Assembly (NCBI GenBank): GCA_002307235.1
Contig: DBTV01000026.1
Location: 556 to 64,555 of the forward strand
Direction of reading: 5' to 3'
Origin: Acidobacteriaceae bacterium UBA1307
Lineage (GTDB): Bacteria; Acidobacteriota; Terriglobia; Terriglobales; Acidobacteriaceae
Length of the DNA stretch: 64,000 bases
This document shows positions 25,594-33,692 of the stretch, in pieces. A program made the translations under genes and the position numbers. A model generated the notes under the pieces. That model had not been told where the DNA came from. It worked only from the letters and a program-made list of their open reading frames with translations, and made no database searches. Numbering within the stretch: position 1 is the first letter of the stretch; each line of letters opens with the position of its first letter.

Positions 25594-28450
25594 GGACAGA
25601 CTTCCTTAATAAGGGGAACTGAAGATGGAAGGTGGTGCCGGTACCCACTGTGCTTTCCACATGTATCTTGCCGGCGTGTTCCTGGATGATGCCATAGGAG
25701 ACGGAGAGTCCCAAACCTGTGCCGCGACGCTCCCCCGGTTTCGGCATGGTCTTGGTGGTGAAGAACGGATCGTAGATGCGCTTGAGATGCTCGGGCGCAA
25801 TCCCGGAACCGGAATCGGTGACGATGGCTTCGACGTGGTCCCCGGCCACGGTGATCACATGCAGCGTGCCGCCGCCGGGCATGGCGTCCTTGGCGTTCAT
25901 CAGCAGATTGAGAAAGACCTGCTGCAGCTTTCCGGCGTTGCCGTGGATCGGGGGCAAGCCCTCGGCCAACTCGACGTGCACCTCGATCTGCGCCTTCTTG
26001 AGCTGATGTTCGAGCAGCGAAAGCGTGTCGTGGATGATCTGATTGAGGTCGGTCGGCTGGAATGCGGTCGTCGAGGTGCGTGAAAAATTCAGCAGCCCGT
26101 TGGCGATCTCCGAGGCGCGGAAGCTCTGCGTAATGATCTTGTCGAGCACCGGGCCGAGCCGCTCATCGCCCTTCAACTGCTTCGAGAGCATCTGCGCATA
26201 CGAACTGATGACGGCCAGCGGCGTGTTGATTTCATGCGCGACGCCAGCGGCGAGCAAGCCAATCGAACTGAGCTTGTCGGCCTGTGCCAACTGCGTTTCG
26301 AGCGTAATGCGCTCAGTGATGTCGTCGACCAGCACGATGCGGCCGACGGGAACAAAGTCGCGCGAGACCAGCGGCGCAATGGCCGCGTTCACGGTGCGCT
26401 GTTCGCCGGCGCGCGTCGTCAGTTGGAATTTATACACATGATGCACGCCCGGCTCATCGCGAAAACTGTCGATGGCCTCGACAAACTCCTCGGGGAAAAT
26501 CGAATGAAGCGCCTGACCGATGGCCTCGCCGCGACTGAGCGCGTACATGGCCTCCATCTGCGCGTTCCAGCTCTCAACGTGGCCCTCAAGGTCGAGCGCG
26601 AAGATGCCGACGTTGATCGACTCGACGATGTTTTCGTTGAACTCCTTGAGCCGCTCGAACTCCGCGACCTGCTTCTCAAGTCGCGCGTAAAGACTGGCGT
26701 TTTGCAGTGCGATGCCGATGTAGCTGGCCAGCGATTCCAGCAGTTCGACATCTTCACTCGACAGAAAATCGCCGCCCAGCGTGCGGCCCAGGCCGATGAT
26801 GGCGATGGTGCGCGTCTCGTTGCCGTGCTGTATGCGGCAGGGCAGATAATAATTCAGATCGAGCAGTGCCGAAGTTCTCTGCTCGTCCTCGGGAAGATGC
26901 ACGGCTTGCTGCGCGTTTTCTAAAAAGATGTGCGAATGGTCGGCCGTCTCGTCGAAGTTCAGAAAACCCAGCGACAGCGGCGCGTTGGCGATGTCAAAGG
27001 GCAGGCCGTGCGAGGCTGCCAGGCGCAAGGTCGAGCCTTCGTTCAGAAAAACGGCAACGCGGGCGACCAGCAGCGTGCGCGGCAACTGCTCGACGATGGA
27101 TTTGAGCAGCGTCTCGGTCTTGGTCTCCGAACTCAGTCCGCGGCCGAACTCGACCAACGCCTTGCGGTAGTCGTAACGATGGCGATCGAAGCCGCGATCG
27201 ACCCAGCTTTGAATGCGGCGTTGCAGCGGGTTGAAGATGGCCGCGGTGCCGAGCACGGCGAAGACCAGACCCCATTCGCGCACCGCTTGCGGCAGCGCGC
27301 TGTGGACCCAAAGCGTGATCAGCGCGATGATGCCAAAGTAGCCGCCGACGATGACGCCCGTCGTCAGCGTGTAGGCCACGCCGCGCTTGAAGATCAGGTC
27401 GGTGTCCATCAGTCGGTAGCGCACAATGGCCCAACTGAAGGTGAGCGGCAGAAAGACCAGCGAGAAGCCCGCCAGATTTCCCAGCAGATGCGGCGGATCC
27501 AGATCGAGCAGGAAGGGCACGGCGTAGAGCAGCGTGTATGGCAGCACGGCGAGCAGCGTGCCGCGCGTGACCCACTTCAACTGCTGGCGTAGCAATGGCG
27601 TGTTCGCCATGCGGTAGCTGCGCAGGAACAGAATCGCTGCCAGCACATAAAACAGCGCGACGTAGGCCGTGGCGGTCTGGTCCAGCCGGTGCTTGAGCAG
27701 ACCTGTGGCCTCGCGCGTCTCGATGGTCCAGATCCACAGCGCGGTCAGGCCAGCGCCAGGGATATAGATGACCGGCAGCAACAGGCGTCGGCCAAACTGC
27801 TTGAACCGTTCTTCGGGAAAACTCAAGGCAAAGTGCAAAAACAGCGCTGGCTGCAGGCTCTCGGCCACGATGTTCGACCAGAAAACCACCAGATCGAGCC
27901 CCGCCAGCCGGCCCGTGAACTTGAAGGCGTAGAGGACGAAGGAGACCAGACAGAACAGATAAAAGTGTGTGGCGCGCGGTGCTCCCCAGCGCCGGAACAG
28001 TACGTAGAAGCCGATGATCAGGTAGATGAGGCCGATCACGCGCAGGCCTTCGGCCAGACTGCGGTCGAGCGGCAGCGGAATCACCTTGACCGGCGTTTCC
28101 AGCGGAATGCCGTCGCGGGTGATGGCATAGTAAACCTGCCCGTACACGCCGCTGCGATAGAGTGCTTTTTCGAGCCCGGAGAGCTGATGAATCGGCGTTT
28201 CGTTGCACGAAGAGCAACTGGCCACGGCCGTCAACAGGTCATGGGAACGGATGCCGGCGACTGCCCCGGCCATGCCCGGAAGAACCCGCTCGGCCTCAAG
28301 ACCGCCACTGGACTCGCGCCACCAGACGCCATCGTCGGGCTGCTGCCAGCTATGTTCCTCGCGCAGATTGAGCACGGCGAGCACAAACAGCACTGCAGTG
28401 GCTAATGCCAGCAGGACGGCTTGGACGCGGCTGTTCAAACGGGTCTCCAT
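25586..28450 (-). CDS. Membrane sensor histidine kinase with PDZ-like, multi-TM, GAF and PAS domains
   Basis: 954 residues. An N-terminal membrane helix (about 10-28) is followed by an extracytoplasmic PDZ-like region containing CSSCNETP, then a block of membrane helices (about 135-390). After that come a GAF domain (about 430-590), a coiled stretch and PAS (about 600-710), HisKA with the phospho-acceptor in GVAHEINTPLAV, and HATPase_c (NLLMNAKDAMPGGG, DSGSGI, GTGLGLSVSYGI). The stop overlaps the cognate activator gene. The CxxC pair in the outer domain could be a redox or metal site. Ligand unknown. Upstream lies an AT-rich structured gap. Confidence 0.9.
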   Translation of the reverse strand: METRLNSRVQAVLLALATAVLFVLAVLNLREEHSWQQPDDGVWWRESSGGLEAERVLPGMAGAVAGIRSHDLLTAVASCSSCNETPIHQLSGLEKALYRSGVYGQVYYAITRDGIPLETPVKVIPLPLDRSLAEGLRVIGLIYLIIGFYVLFRRWGAPRATHFYLFCLVSFVLYAFKFTGRLAGLDLVVFWSNIVAESLQPALFLHFALSFPEERFKQFGRRLLLPVIYIPGAGLTALWIWTIETREATGLLKHRLDQTATAYVALFYVLAAILFLRSYRMANTPLLRQQLKWVTRGTLLAVLPYTLLYAVPFLLDLDPPHLLGNLAGFSLVFLPLTFSWAIVRYRLMDTDLIFKRGVAYTLTTGVIVGGYFGIIALITLWVHSALPQAVREWGLVFAVLGTAAIFNPLQRRIQSWVDRGFDRHRYDYRKALVEFGRGLSSETKTETLLKSIVEQLPRTLLVARVAVFLNEGSTLRLAASHGLPFDIANAPLSLGFLNFDETADHSHIFLENAQQAVHLPEDEQRTSALLDLNYYLPCRIQHGNETRTIAIIGLGRTLGGDFLSSEDVELLESLASYIGIALQNASLYARLEKQVAEFERLKEFNENIVESINVGIFALDLEGHVESWNAQMEAMYALSRGEAIGQALHSIFPEEFVEAIDSFRDEPGVHHVYKFQLTTRAGEQRTVNAAIAPLVSRDFVPVGRIVLVDDITERITLETQLAQADKLSSIGLLAAGVAHEINTPLAVISSYAQMLSKQLKGDERLGPVLDKIITQSFRASEIANGLLNFSRTSTTAFQPTDLNQIIHDTLSLLEHQLKKAQIEVHVELAEGLPPIHGNAGKLQQVFLNLLMNAKDAMPGGGTLHVITVAGDHVEAIVTDSGSGIAPEHLKRIYDPFFTTKTMPKPGERRGTGLGLSVSYGIIQEHAGKIHVESTVGTGTTFHLQFPLLRKSVHA

Positions 28451-28818
28451 GGGGAGTTCTTTCAGTGCATTCTACTGTAGGCGTAGCACGTAGATTGCCA
28501 TGCCGTGCGTTTTCTGAGGAAACTCTGTTCCAAAGCAGCAATGGTTAGAGAATACGCAGGATACAGGCGTCAGGTTCCGATGGAATCGTACCGCATTATG
28601 GCGTATTTGTCCATAAAAATGCAGAAATGTAGAACTTAGATATGGTACGTGGAATTCCGGTATGGTAAATAGTATATTTTTAGTCGCGATCAATGAAAAA
28701 CATTACGAAAATAATGGAACAATTTCCGCGGTGCGATAGGGAAAAATCGCTCCATTATTTTCGTCGATAGCTGAATTTTTAACATGTTAAAAGCTATTGC
28801 AAAGGCAAAATCTTTCTC
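28451..28818. other. AT-rich intergenic region with nested inverted repeats
   Basis: 368 bp without a supportable gene; two 60-base lines I counted have about 32-33 % GC against about 60 % around them. It holds a 14-bp perfect inverted repeat (28705-28718 with 28751-28764), a hairpin GCGAT...ATCGC inside it (28733-28750), a perfect 16-bp palindrome TTTTAACATGTTAAAA (28777-28792) flanked by ATAGCT/AGCTAT (28767-28797), and the direct repeat TATGGTA at 28641 and 28661. It lies downstream of araD and upstream of the sensor kinase, so it may combine a terminator with regulatory sites or encode a small RNA. Confidence 0.6.
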
Positions 28819-29523
28819 TTAAGCCTGCCCGTAGGTGGCCTTGGGGCCATGCTTGCGCTGGTAGTGGTGTTCGGAAACGTACGTCGGAATCCCATTTTCG
28901 GACGCTCCCAAAAGAATGCTGCGGAAGGCCAGACGGGCGATGTACTCGAGAACGTCGGCGGCTTCAACGGCAGCCAGGGCGGTTTTGCCCCAGGTGAAGG
29001 GGGCGTGTCCGGCGACCAGAGCGCCGGGGACCGCCAGCGGATCGAGATCGAAGGTGCGGAAGTGGCTGGCGATGACGGCACCCGTGTTGCGGACGTAGGC
29101 CTCGTCGACCTCCTGCGCGGTCAGGGGGCGGGTGGCAGGAACCGGGCCGTGGAAGTAATCGGCGTGGGTGGTGCCGAGGCAGGGAATCTCGCGCCCGGCC
29201 TGAGCCCAACTGGTGGCGAACTCCGAGTGGGTGTGGACGACGCCGCCAATCTGCGGGAACTCACGGTAGAGCAGCGTGTGGGTATCGAGGTCGCTTGAGG
29301 GGCGCAGTTTGCCCTCGACGATGTTGCCGTCGAGATCGGTGACGACCAGATCCTCAGCGGTCATGGTGGCGTAGTCGACGCCCGAGGGCTTGATGACGAC
29401 CAGCGGCTGCGCACCCGAGCGGTCAATGCCGCTGGCGTTGCCGAAGGTGTGCGGAGCGAGGCCGCGACGGGAGATTTCCTGATTGGCGGCTAAAACCTGA
29501 GCACGAAGCGAAGCGAGAAGCAT
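28819..29523 (-). CDS. araD: L-ribulose-5-phosphate 4-epimerase
   Basis: Converts L-ribulose-5-phosphate to D-xylulose-5-phosphate, feeding arabinose into the pentose phosphate pathway. 234 residues. The class II aldolase zinc ligands are in HTHS (His97, His99) with a third at His173 (AGHAPFTWGK); GNASG and KPSGVDY are substrate-binding segments. GGAGGATC before the ATG gives a firm start. araA and araB are not adjacent. It has its own likely promoter, with an extended -10 and a LacI-type palindrome just upstream, so sugar-dependent repression is expected. Confidence 0.95.
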   Translation of the reverse strand: MLLASLRAQVLAANQEISRRGLAPHTFGNASGIDRSGAQPLVVIKPSGVDYATMTAEDLVVTDLDGNIVEGKLRPSSDLDTHTLLYREFPQIGGVVHTHSEFATSWAQAGREIPCLGTTHADYFHGPVPATRPLTAQEVDEAYVRNTGAVIASHFRTFDLDPLAVPGALVAGHAPFTWGKTALAAVEAADVLEYIARLAFRSILLGASENGIPTYVSEHHYQRKHGPKATYGQA

Positions 29524-29552
29524 GAAAGATCCTCCCTAGGGGCACGCGGCCC

Positions 29553-29577
29553 GGAAAGCGTTTACCTGTCCACTATA
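29553..29577 (-). promoter_or_regulatory. araD promoter with LacI-family operator
   Basis: The palindrome GGAAAGCGTTTACC (29553-29566) closely resembles operators of LacI-family regulators and the cre consensus. Next to it, on the minus strand, TGATATAGTG supplies an extended -10 (TGA plus TATAGT, 29572-29577), which places the likely transcript start inside the operator. No regulator gene is nearby. Confidence 0.6.
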
Positions 29578-29592
29578 TCAATGCGAACCTGC

Positions 29593-30255
29593 TCAGGCAT
29601 CGGCAACTTCATGGCGCTTTGTCCGCTCGCGCACACGCCCGGCGGGTGAGCCGGCATAAACGGTCCATGGCTCCAGAGCGCGCGTGGCCACCGAGCCGAG
29701 CCCGAGCACCGCGCCTTCGCCGACCGTGACGCCCGGGGCGACCGAGGCGCGTGCGCAGATCCATGCGTAAGCGCCGACCGTCATCGCGTAGGCCTGCAGC
29801 GGAAAGGCGGGGTCGTCGTAGTCATGCGTTGCGCCGCAAAGATACGCGCCCTGCGAGAGAATGGCGTGCGAGCCAAGGGTGAGCGGGGCAGGGTTATAGA
29901 TCTCCGCGCCATCGGCCGCCGTCACCTGGTCGGCGCAGCAAAGGTGCCACGGTGCCCAGATGCGCGAGCCCGGATAGAAGTGGCAGTGCGGGCCCATCGT
30001 GGCTCCGAAGCTGCGCAACAAAAAAGAGCGCCAGCCGTGGAGTGGGCGCGGCGATGTTCGATAGAGCACGAGCCAACAGATCTGCCATGCGAGTCGGCGC
30101 AGCCGGTCTTGGCGCGAGAAGGCTGGGCGCAGATAGGGGTCCGCCGCGGTGCTGGGCGCGATGTGTTCAGCGGCGTTGTACTGCGGATGCTCGGGCTTCA
30201 CGGGTTCACTCCGAAGGGGCGTGTTCTGTGTTGCGAAGAGGTTGCCTACCATCAT
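29593..30255 (-). CDS. WcaF-like hexapeptide acyltransferase
   Basis: 220 residues; a left-handed beta-helix acetyltransferase of the colanic-acid WcaF/NodL group. After a 60-residue N-terminal region, the repeat zone has stacked hexapeptides (GATMGPHCHFYPGSRIW, VTAADGAEIYNPAPLTLG, GAYAWICARASVAPGVTVG). The active-site His is probably in GATHDYDD. It would transfer acetyl from acetyl-CoA to an exopolysaccharide sugar. It starts 12 bases after the SGNH-like gene and is the last gene of the acylation operon; araD begins about 70 bp further on with its own promoter. Confidence 0.85.
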   Translation of the reverse strand: MMVGNLFATQNTPLRSEPVKPEHPQYNAAEHIAPSTAADPYLRPAFSRQDRLRRLAWQICWLVLYRTSPRPLHGWRSFLLRSFGATMGPHCHFYPGSRIWAPWHLCCADQVTAADGAEIYNPAPLTLGSHAILSQGAYLCGATHDYDDPAFPLQAYAMTVGAYAWICARASVAPGVTVGEGAVLGLGSVATRALEPWTVYAGSPAGRVRERTKRHEVADA

Positions 30256-30267
30256 GGCACAACAGCC

Positions 30268-31248
30268 TCACTGGTCCAGATGCATGGCGCGAAGCTGCTG
30301 GCCAAGTTGCGTGGAAAACCGCGTGACGCCCGCGGGGGACATGTGCAGATGGTCTTCAAAGTCGGCCTGCCCGGCGAGCCAGTTGCTGGCGTCGATGGTG
30401 GCCATCTGTTCGCGCTGCGCGAGGGATTCGACGGCGGCGCGATACGGGCTCCACGCGGGGCGGCTGTAAAAACGGCTGCGATGCCAGGGAGAGGCAGGCA
30501 TAAGCACGAGCACGATGCGGATCTTCGCGGCGCGTGCTTCCGCAAAGAGCGAGGTGTAACTCGGATTCCACGCGAGCGGTCCACGGAGAAACTGATCGGC
30601 GCGCGCATCGAAGGCCTCGGTTGAGTCGGATTCGAGCGCCGCAAAATCATCGACGCGGCCCATGGCGTTGCTGGCAACGGGCGGCATGCCCATCGCTGCC
30701 AGATGGCGGCGCAGCAATTCAACATCCTTCCACGCGTTTGTGCGGTCGGCGAGCATGGGCACGTTGCGCAGCACGGCGAGCGTCATGCGTTGGCGCGGCG
30801 TGGAATGGTAGACCGAGGCGACCTCGGCGAGCGGGAAGCGGTGATCGAGGCCGACCATGCGATTGCCGATCAGGCCAAGCGGCGGCGTCTGGTCCGGCGT
30901 GGTCAGCTGAAAATCATAATAACCAAGAACGAGCGTGCGCAGGTGGGGATGCAGCCGCTGTGCGTAGCGGAATAAAAGCAGATGCTCGGGCGGCTCCGTT
31001 GCGCCGAGCGCGGCGTTGAGCGGCCTGCGCTTCACGGGCGCAAAGGAAGCGGCAAGGGCGCGCTCGTCGAGGTGGCCGTCCAACAGGGAATTGCCGAGGA
31101 ACAGCAGGTCAGGATTCGCTGCGGTGCGCACCTTTTCGAGCTTGTGCACATAGGCCTGCCGATGCCCCCAAAGCAGCAGCAGCGCGTTGAGCGCGATGAG
31201 GAACAGCAGCGCGGAGGCAAGAGTCGGAAGCAGGCGATGGCGCGTCAT
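30268..31248 (-). CDS. Membrane-anchored SGNH-like O-acyl transfer protein
   Basis: 326 residues with an N-terminal membrane anchor (about 7-27) and an extracytoplasmic alpha/beta domain. The start of the domain, LLFLGNSLLDGHL, has the Ser54 nucleophile position of SGNH/GDSL enzymes, and near the C-terminus DHLH (Asp299, His302) is the matching Asp-x-x-His. This is the AlgJ/AlgX-type arrangement used with MBOAT proteins to acylate polysaccharides outside the inner membrane. It begins 9 bases after the 57-residue membrane-protein gene. The acyl group and polymer are unknown. Confidence 0.75.
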   Translation of the reverse strand: MTRHRLLPTLASALLFLIALNALLLLWGHRQAYVHKLEKVRTAANPDLLFLGNSLLDGHLDERALAASFAPVKRRPLNAALGATEPPEHLLLFRYAQRLHPHLRTLVLGYYDFQLTTPDQTPPLGLIGNRMVGLDHRFPLAEVASVYHSTPRQRMTLAVLRNVPMLADRTNAWKDVELLRRHLAAMGMPPVASNAMGRVDDFAALESDSTEAFDARADQFLRGPLAWNPSYTSLFAEARAAKIRIVLVLMPASPWHRSRFYSRPAWSPYRAAVESLAQREQMATIDASNWLAGQADFEDHLHMSPAGVTRFSTQLGQQLRAMHLDQ

Positions 31249-31257
31249 TGAAGGGCC

Positions 31258-31431
31258 TCAAAAATCGATGTAGATAAATTTGGAAGCCTGTCCGCAGAAG
31301 GCGTAGATGAGTGCGATGGCCGCCATCCACACGCAGCAGCGGGCAACGAGGCCGAGCCTTCCAGCAAGCCACTCTGGCGCATCGTCGCGGCTGCCGCCGA
31401 GAAACTCAAGCGTTGATCGTAGCGAGCTCAT
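31258..31431 (-). CDS. 57-residue membrane protein in the MBOAT operon (DUF5989-like)
   Basis: The ATG overlaps the MBOAT stop by ATGA and the stop lies 9 bases before the SGNH-like gene, so it is embedded in a tight operon. The sequence starts MSSLRSTLEFLGGSRDD, has one membrane helix (about 28-47, LVARCCVWMAAIALIYAF) and ends ASKFIYIDF. The size, early soluble helix, single membrane segment and FIY-x-x-F tail recall DUF5989 proteins found beside MBOAT and SGNH genes. That assignment is from memory and should be searched. It may act like the small DltX protein of the dlt system, linking MBOAT to its partner. Confidence 0.7.
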   Translation of the reverse strand: MSSLRSTLEFLGGSRDDAPEWLAGRLGLVARCCVWMAAIALIYAFCGQASKFIYIDF

Positions 31432-32597
31432 CCCAGAAAGACCCTCCGAAAAAAGAGCGTGGCCGTGGTCAGATCCATGCAGAAGAAGGCCCATCCGGCA
31501 TTGACCAGAACGAAGGTGAGTGCGCGGCTTGAGCCTACGGCGAGCGGTGCCGTGCTGGGCGTGCCGCGCCTCTGCCGCCAGAGGCGATGGCCGGCGAGCA
31601 ACAACCCATGCCAGAGTCCCCAGGTCAAAAAGTGTACGCCCGCGCCGTGCCACAGCCCGCTGACCAGCATGACGACGATCAGGTTCACGTAGATGCGTGG
31701 CCGCGCGACGCGGCTGCCGCCGAGCGGAATGTAGACGTAATCGATGAGCCAGCGCGTGAGCGAGATGTGCCAGCACTGCCAGAAACGTTGAATGTTGCGT
31801 CGGCCATAGGGCCAGTCAAAGTTCTCGGGCACGCGGATGCCGAACAGTCGCGCCGAGCCGATAGCGATGTCGGAGTAGCCGGAAAAATCGGCGTAAATCT
31901 TGACGCCATAGGCCAGCAGCCAGACGACGAGCATGCGCCGGTCGGCGACGAGAAGATCCTGCGCGTTCAGATGATTGGTCCATGCGGTGAGCAGGTCTGC
32001 GATGGCGAATTTTTTCACAAGGCCGCAGAGAATGCGCGTCGCGCCGCGCTCCCAGTCCTGGTTCCAGTCGCCCAGCGGGCCGCGCAGTTTGGGCAAAAAA
32101 TCCTGATAGCGTTTGATGGGGCCGGCGACCATGGTCGGAAAGAAAAGGATGAAGGCGAGATACTCGCCGAGCGAGCCGGATTCAGTTTTGGCGGCGCGCC
32201 GGTCCCAGGCGTAGTGATAAAACTCGAAGGTAAAAAACGAGATGCCAAGCGGCAAAAATGCACCCTGCCAGTGCAGTGGATTGGCGTGATGAAAGAAGAA
32301 CAGGCCGCTGAAAAAGTTCCAGTATTTAAAGACGCCGAGAAACAGCAGAGCCTGCGCGAGGCCGAGCAGGCACCAGCGCGAACCGGGCCGGTAGAGGCGG
32401 CTGACCAGCGACTCCCAAAGAAAAATGCCCAGGCACAGCGCGCCCCACAGCCCAGCCATGCCATAGGCGAAGTGAAGAAAAAATGCGCTGCCAAACAGTG
32501 CGATGACCCATGGGCGCAGACGCAATGGGGCCAGACGAAAAAGCACGGCGGCCGGAATGAGGAATAAAAAATAATAGCGAAATGTATTGAAGATCAA
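31428..32597 (-). CDS. MBOAT-family membrane O-acyltransferase
   Basis: 389 residues, polytopic, from a TTG start (MIFNTFRYYFLFLIPAAVLF, the typical MBOAT beginning) with GGGAGAG upstream. The family core is clear: FPTMVAGPIKRYQDFLP, ADFSGYSDIAIGSARLFGI, QRFWQCWHISLTRWLIDYVYIPLGGSR, and the catalytic His in SGLWHGAG. It would move an acyl group from the cytoplasm across the membrane for transfer to a polysaccharide, like AlgI. It heads a four-gene operon (MBOAT, small membrane protein, SGNH-like, WcaF-like). It is shorter than AlgI, lacking some C-terminal helices, a role the 57-residue protein might partly supply. Confidence 0.92.
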   Translation of the reverse strand: MIFNTFRYYFLFLIPAAVLFRLAPLRLRPWVIALFGSAFFLHFAYGMAGLWGALCLGIFLWESLVSRLYRPGSRWCLLGLAQALLFLGVFKYWNFFSGLFFFHHANPLHWQGAFLPLGISFFTFEFYHYAWDRRAAKTESGSLGEYLAFILFFPTMVAGPIKRYQDFLPKLRGPLGDWNQDWERGATRILCGLVKKFAIADLLTAWTNHLNAQDLLVADRRMLVVWLLAYGVKIYADFSGYSDIAIGSARLFGIRVPENFDWPYGRRNIQRFWQCWHISLTRWLIDYVYIPLGGSRVARPRIYVNLIVVMLVSGLWHGAGVHFLTWGLWHGLLLAGHRLWRQRRGTPSTAPLAVGSSRALTFVLVNAGWAFFCMDLTTATLFFRRVFLG

Positions 32598-32809
32598 ATC
32601 GGGGATCTCTCCCTTGCAGGCGCGGCGGGCCTGCAGAAAATAGAGTGAATCCAGAAAATGATTGCGATGAGGTCTTCATCTTATGCGCAATGCGCGGCGA
32701 AAAAATGAAATTTTGAGAGAGATTTTTGCGTAGAGATTTCTACGGTGTGCGGGGTTTCTCTATGAATAGCCTTGCGGAGGGCTTTTTTGATTCGCGGGAA
32801 ATGCGTGCT

Positions 32810-33661
32810 CTAGTGTGGCGGCTCGTAAGGCTCAACACGCAGAAAATCGCCCAGAATCGCGCGTTCTTCCGGTGAAAATGCGCTTTGGTAGTGCGCGGAG
32901 TTGAGTACGGTCAGCCGTTGGTCGGTGGGCACCGAGCGCAGATCCTGAAAGGCGTGCTTGATCAGCGATTGCCGGTTCGCGGGCAGGGCGTTGAAAACCT
33001 GATTCGAGTGCTTCAGGTTCATCCGTTGCTGTGGCGACATGCGTTCGATCAGTGCGCTGCGTTGCAGTCGGCGTTGTCGTTGCTGCTCATTCATCTGGTC
33101 GACGTTATGGAGTTGCCTGAGCAGTCGCTGCTGTTCGCCGGTGGGCAGATGATTAAAGCCCGGCTCGGCCCTCAGCATGCGTTCCTGCTCGGTCACGGGA
33201 AGATTGCTGCGCTGGTTGAACCAGCTTCCCAAAGGGCTGGAGGGCGCGGTGTTCGGCGCATTCGGAGTGGGGCCGTGCGTGTTCGGGCTTTGATAGGGCG
33301 CTCGCGGCGCACCGGCTGTGCCGTAGGCCGGGGGGCGTGGTTGCGCTGCGCCGGGCGCCTGTGCGGCGTGGCTCTGTGCCGGCGCAGTATGCTGTGTGCC
33401 AAAGCTGTAGGCCGGAATCGCATGCTCGCCGGAATAGCCCGCTGTGGCCGGTGTGGTGGCCTGTGGCACGTGCGAGGCCGGGGCGTGGTTGGCCGAAAAA
33501 GAGGGCTGGCTATTGCGTGCCGAGGGGGCGGAAAAATGCGGCGCGGGTCCCGCGTTGCCGTCGTGATGCTGCGCCTGGGCCGAAAAAACGCACAGCAAAA
33601 GCGTGACGATCGCGACCGCCGCGTGTAAAGCGCATTTTTCCCATCCCCAATTCACGTGCAT
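32810..33661 (-). CDS. Exported DUF3106-like protein
   Basis: 283 residues: a signal peptide (LHAAVAIVTLLLCVFSAQA), a long Pro/Ala/His-rich low-complexity stretch (about 30-150) and a helical C-terminal domain with repeated motifs such as LPTGEQQRLLRQL, MSPQQRMNLKHSNQVF, LPANRQSLIKHAFQDLR and FSPEERAILGDFLR. This P-x-x-R-x-x-L pattern is characteristic of DUF3106. It follows the anti-sigma gene by about 30 bp, so it belongs to the sigma/anti-sigma operon. Its role is unknown, probably an envelope-stress periplasmic protein. Confidence 0.75.
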   Translation of the reverse strand: MHVNWGWEKCALHAAVAIVTLLLCVFSAQAQHHDGNAGPAPHFSAPSARNSQPSFSANHAPASHVPQATTPATAGYSGEHAIPAYSFGTQHTAPAQSHAAQAPGAAQPRPPAYGTAGAPRAPYQSPNTHGPTPNAPNTAPSSPLGSWFNQRSNLPVTEQERMLRAEPGFNHLPTGEQQRLLRQLHNVDQMNEQQRQRRLQRSALIERMSPQQRMNLKHSNQVFNALPANRQSLIKHAFQDLRSVPTDQRLTVLNSAHYQSAFSPEERAILGDFLRVEPYEPPH

Positions 33662-33692
33662 GGCTCCAGGCTTTCAGGCCACCGATGTGTGG

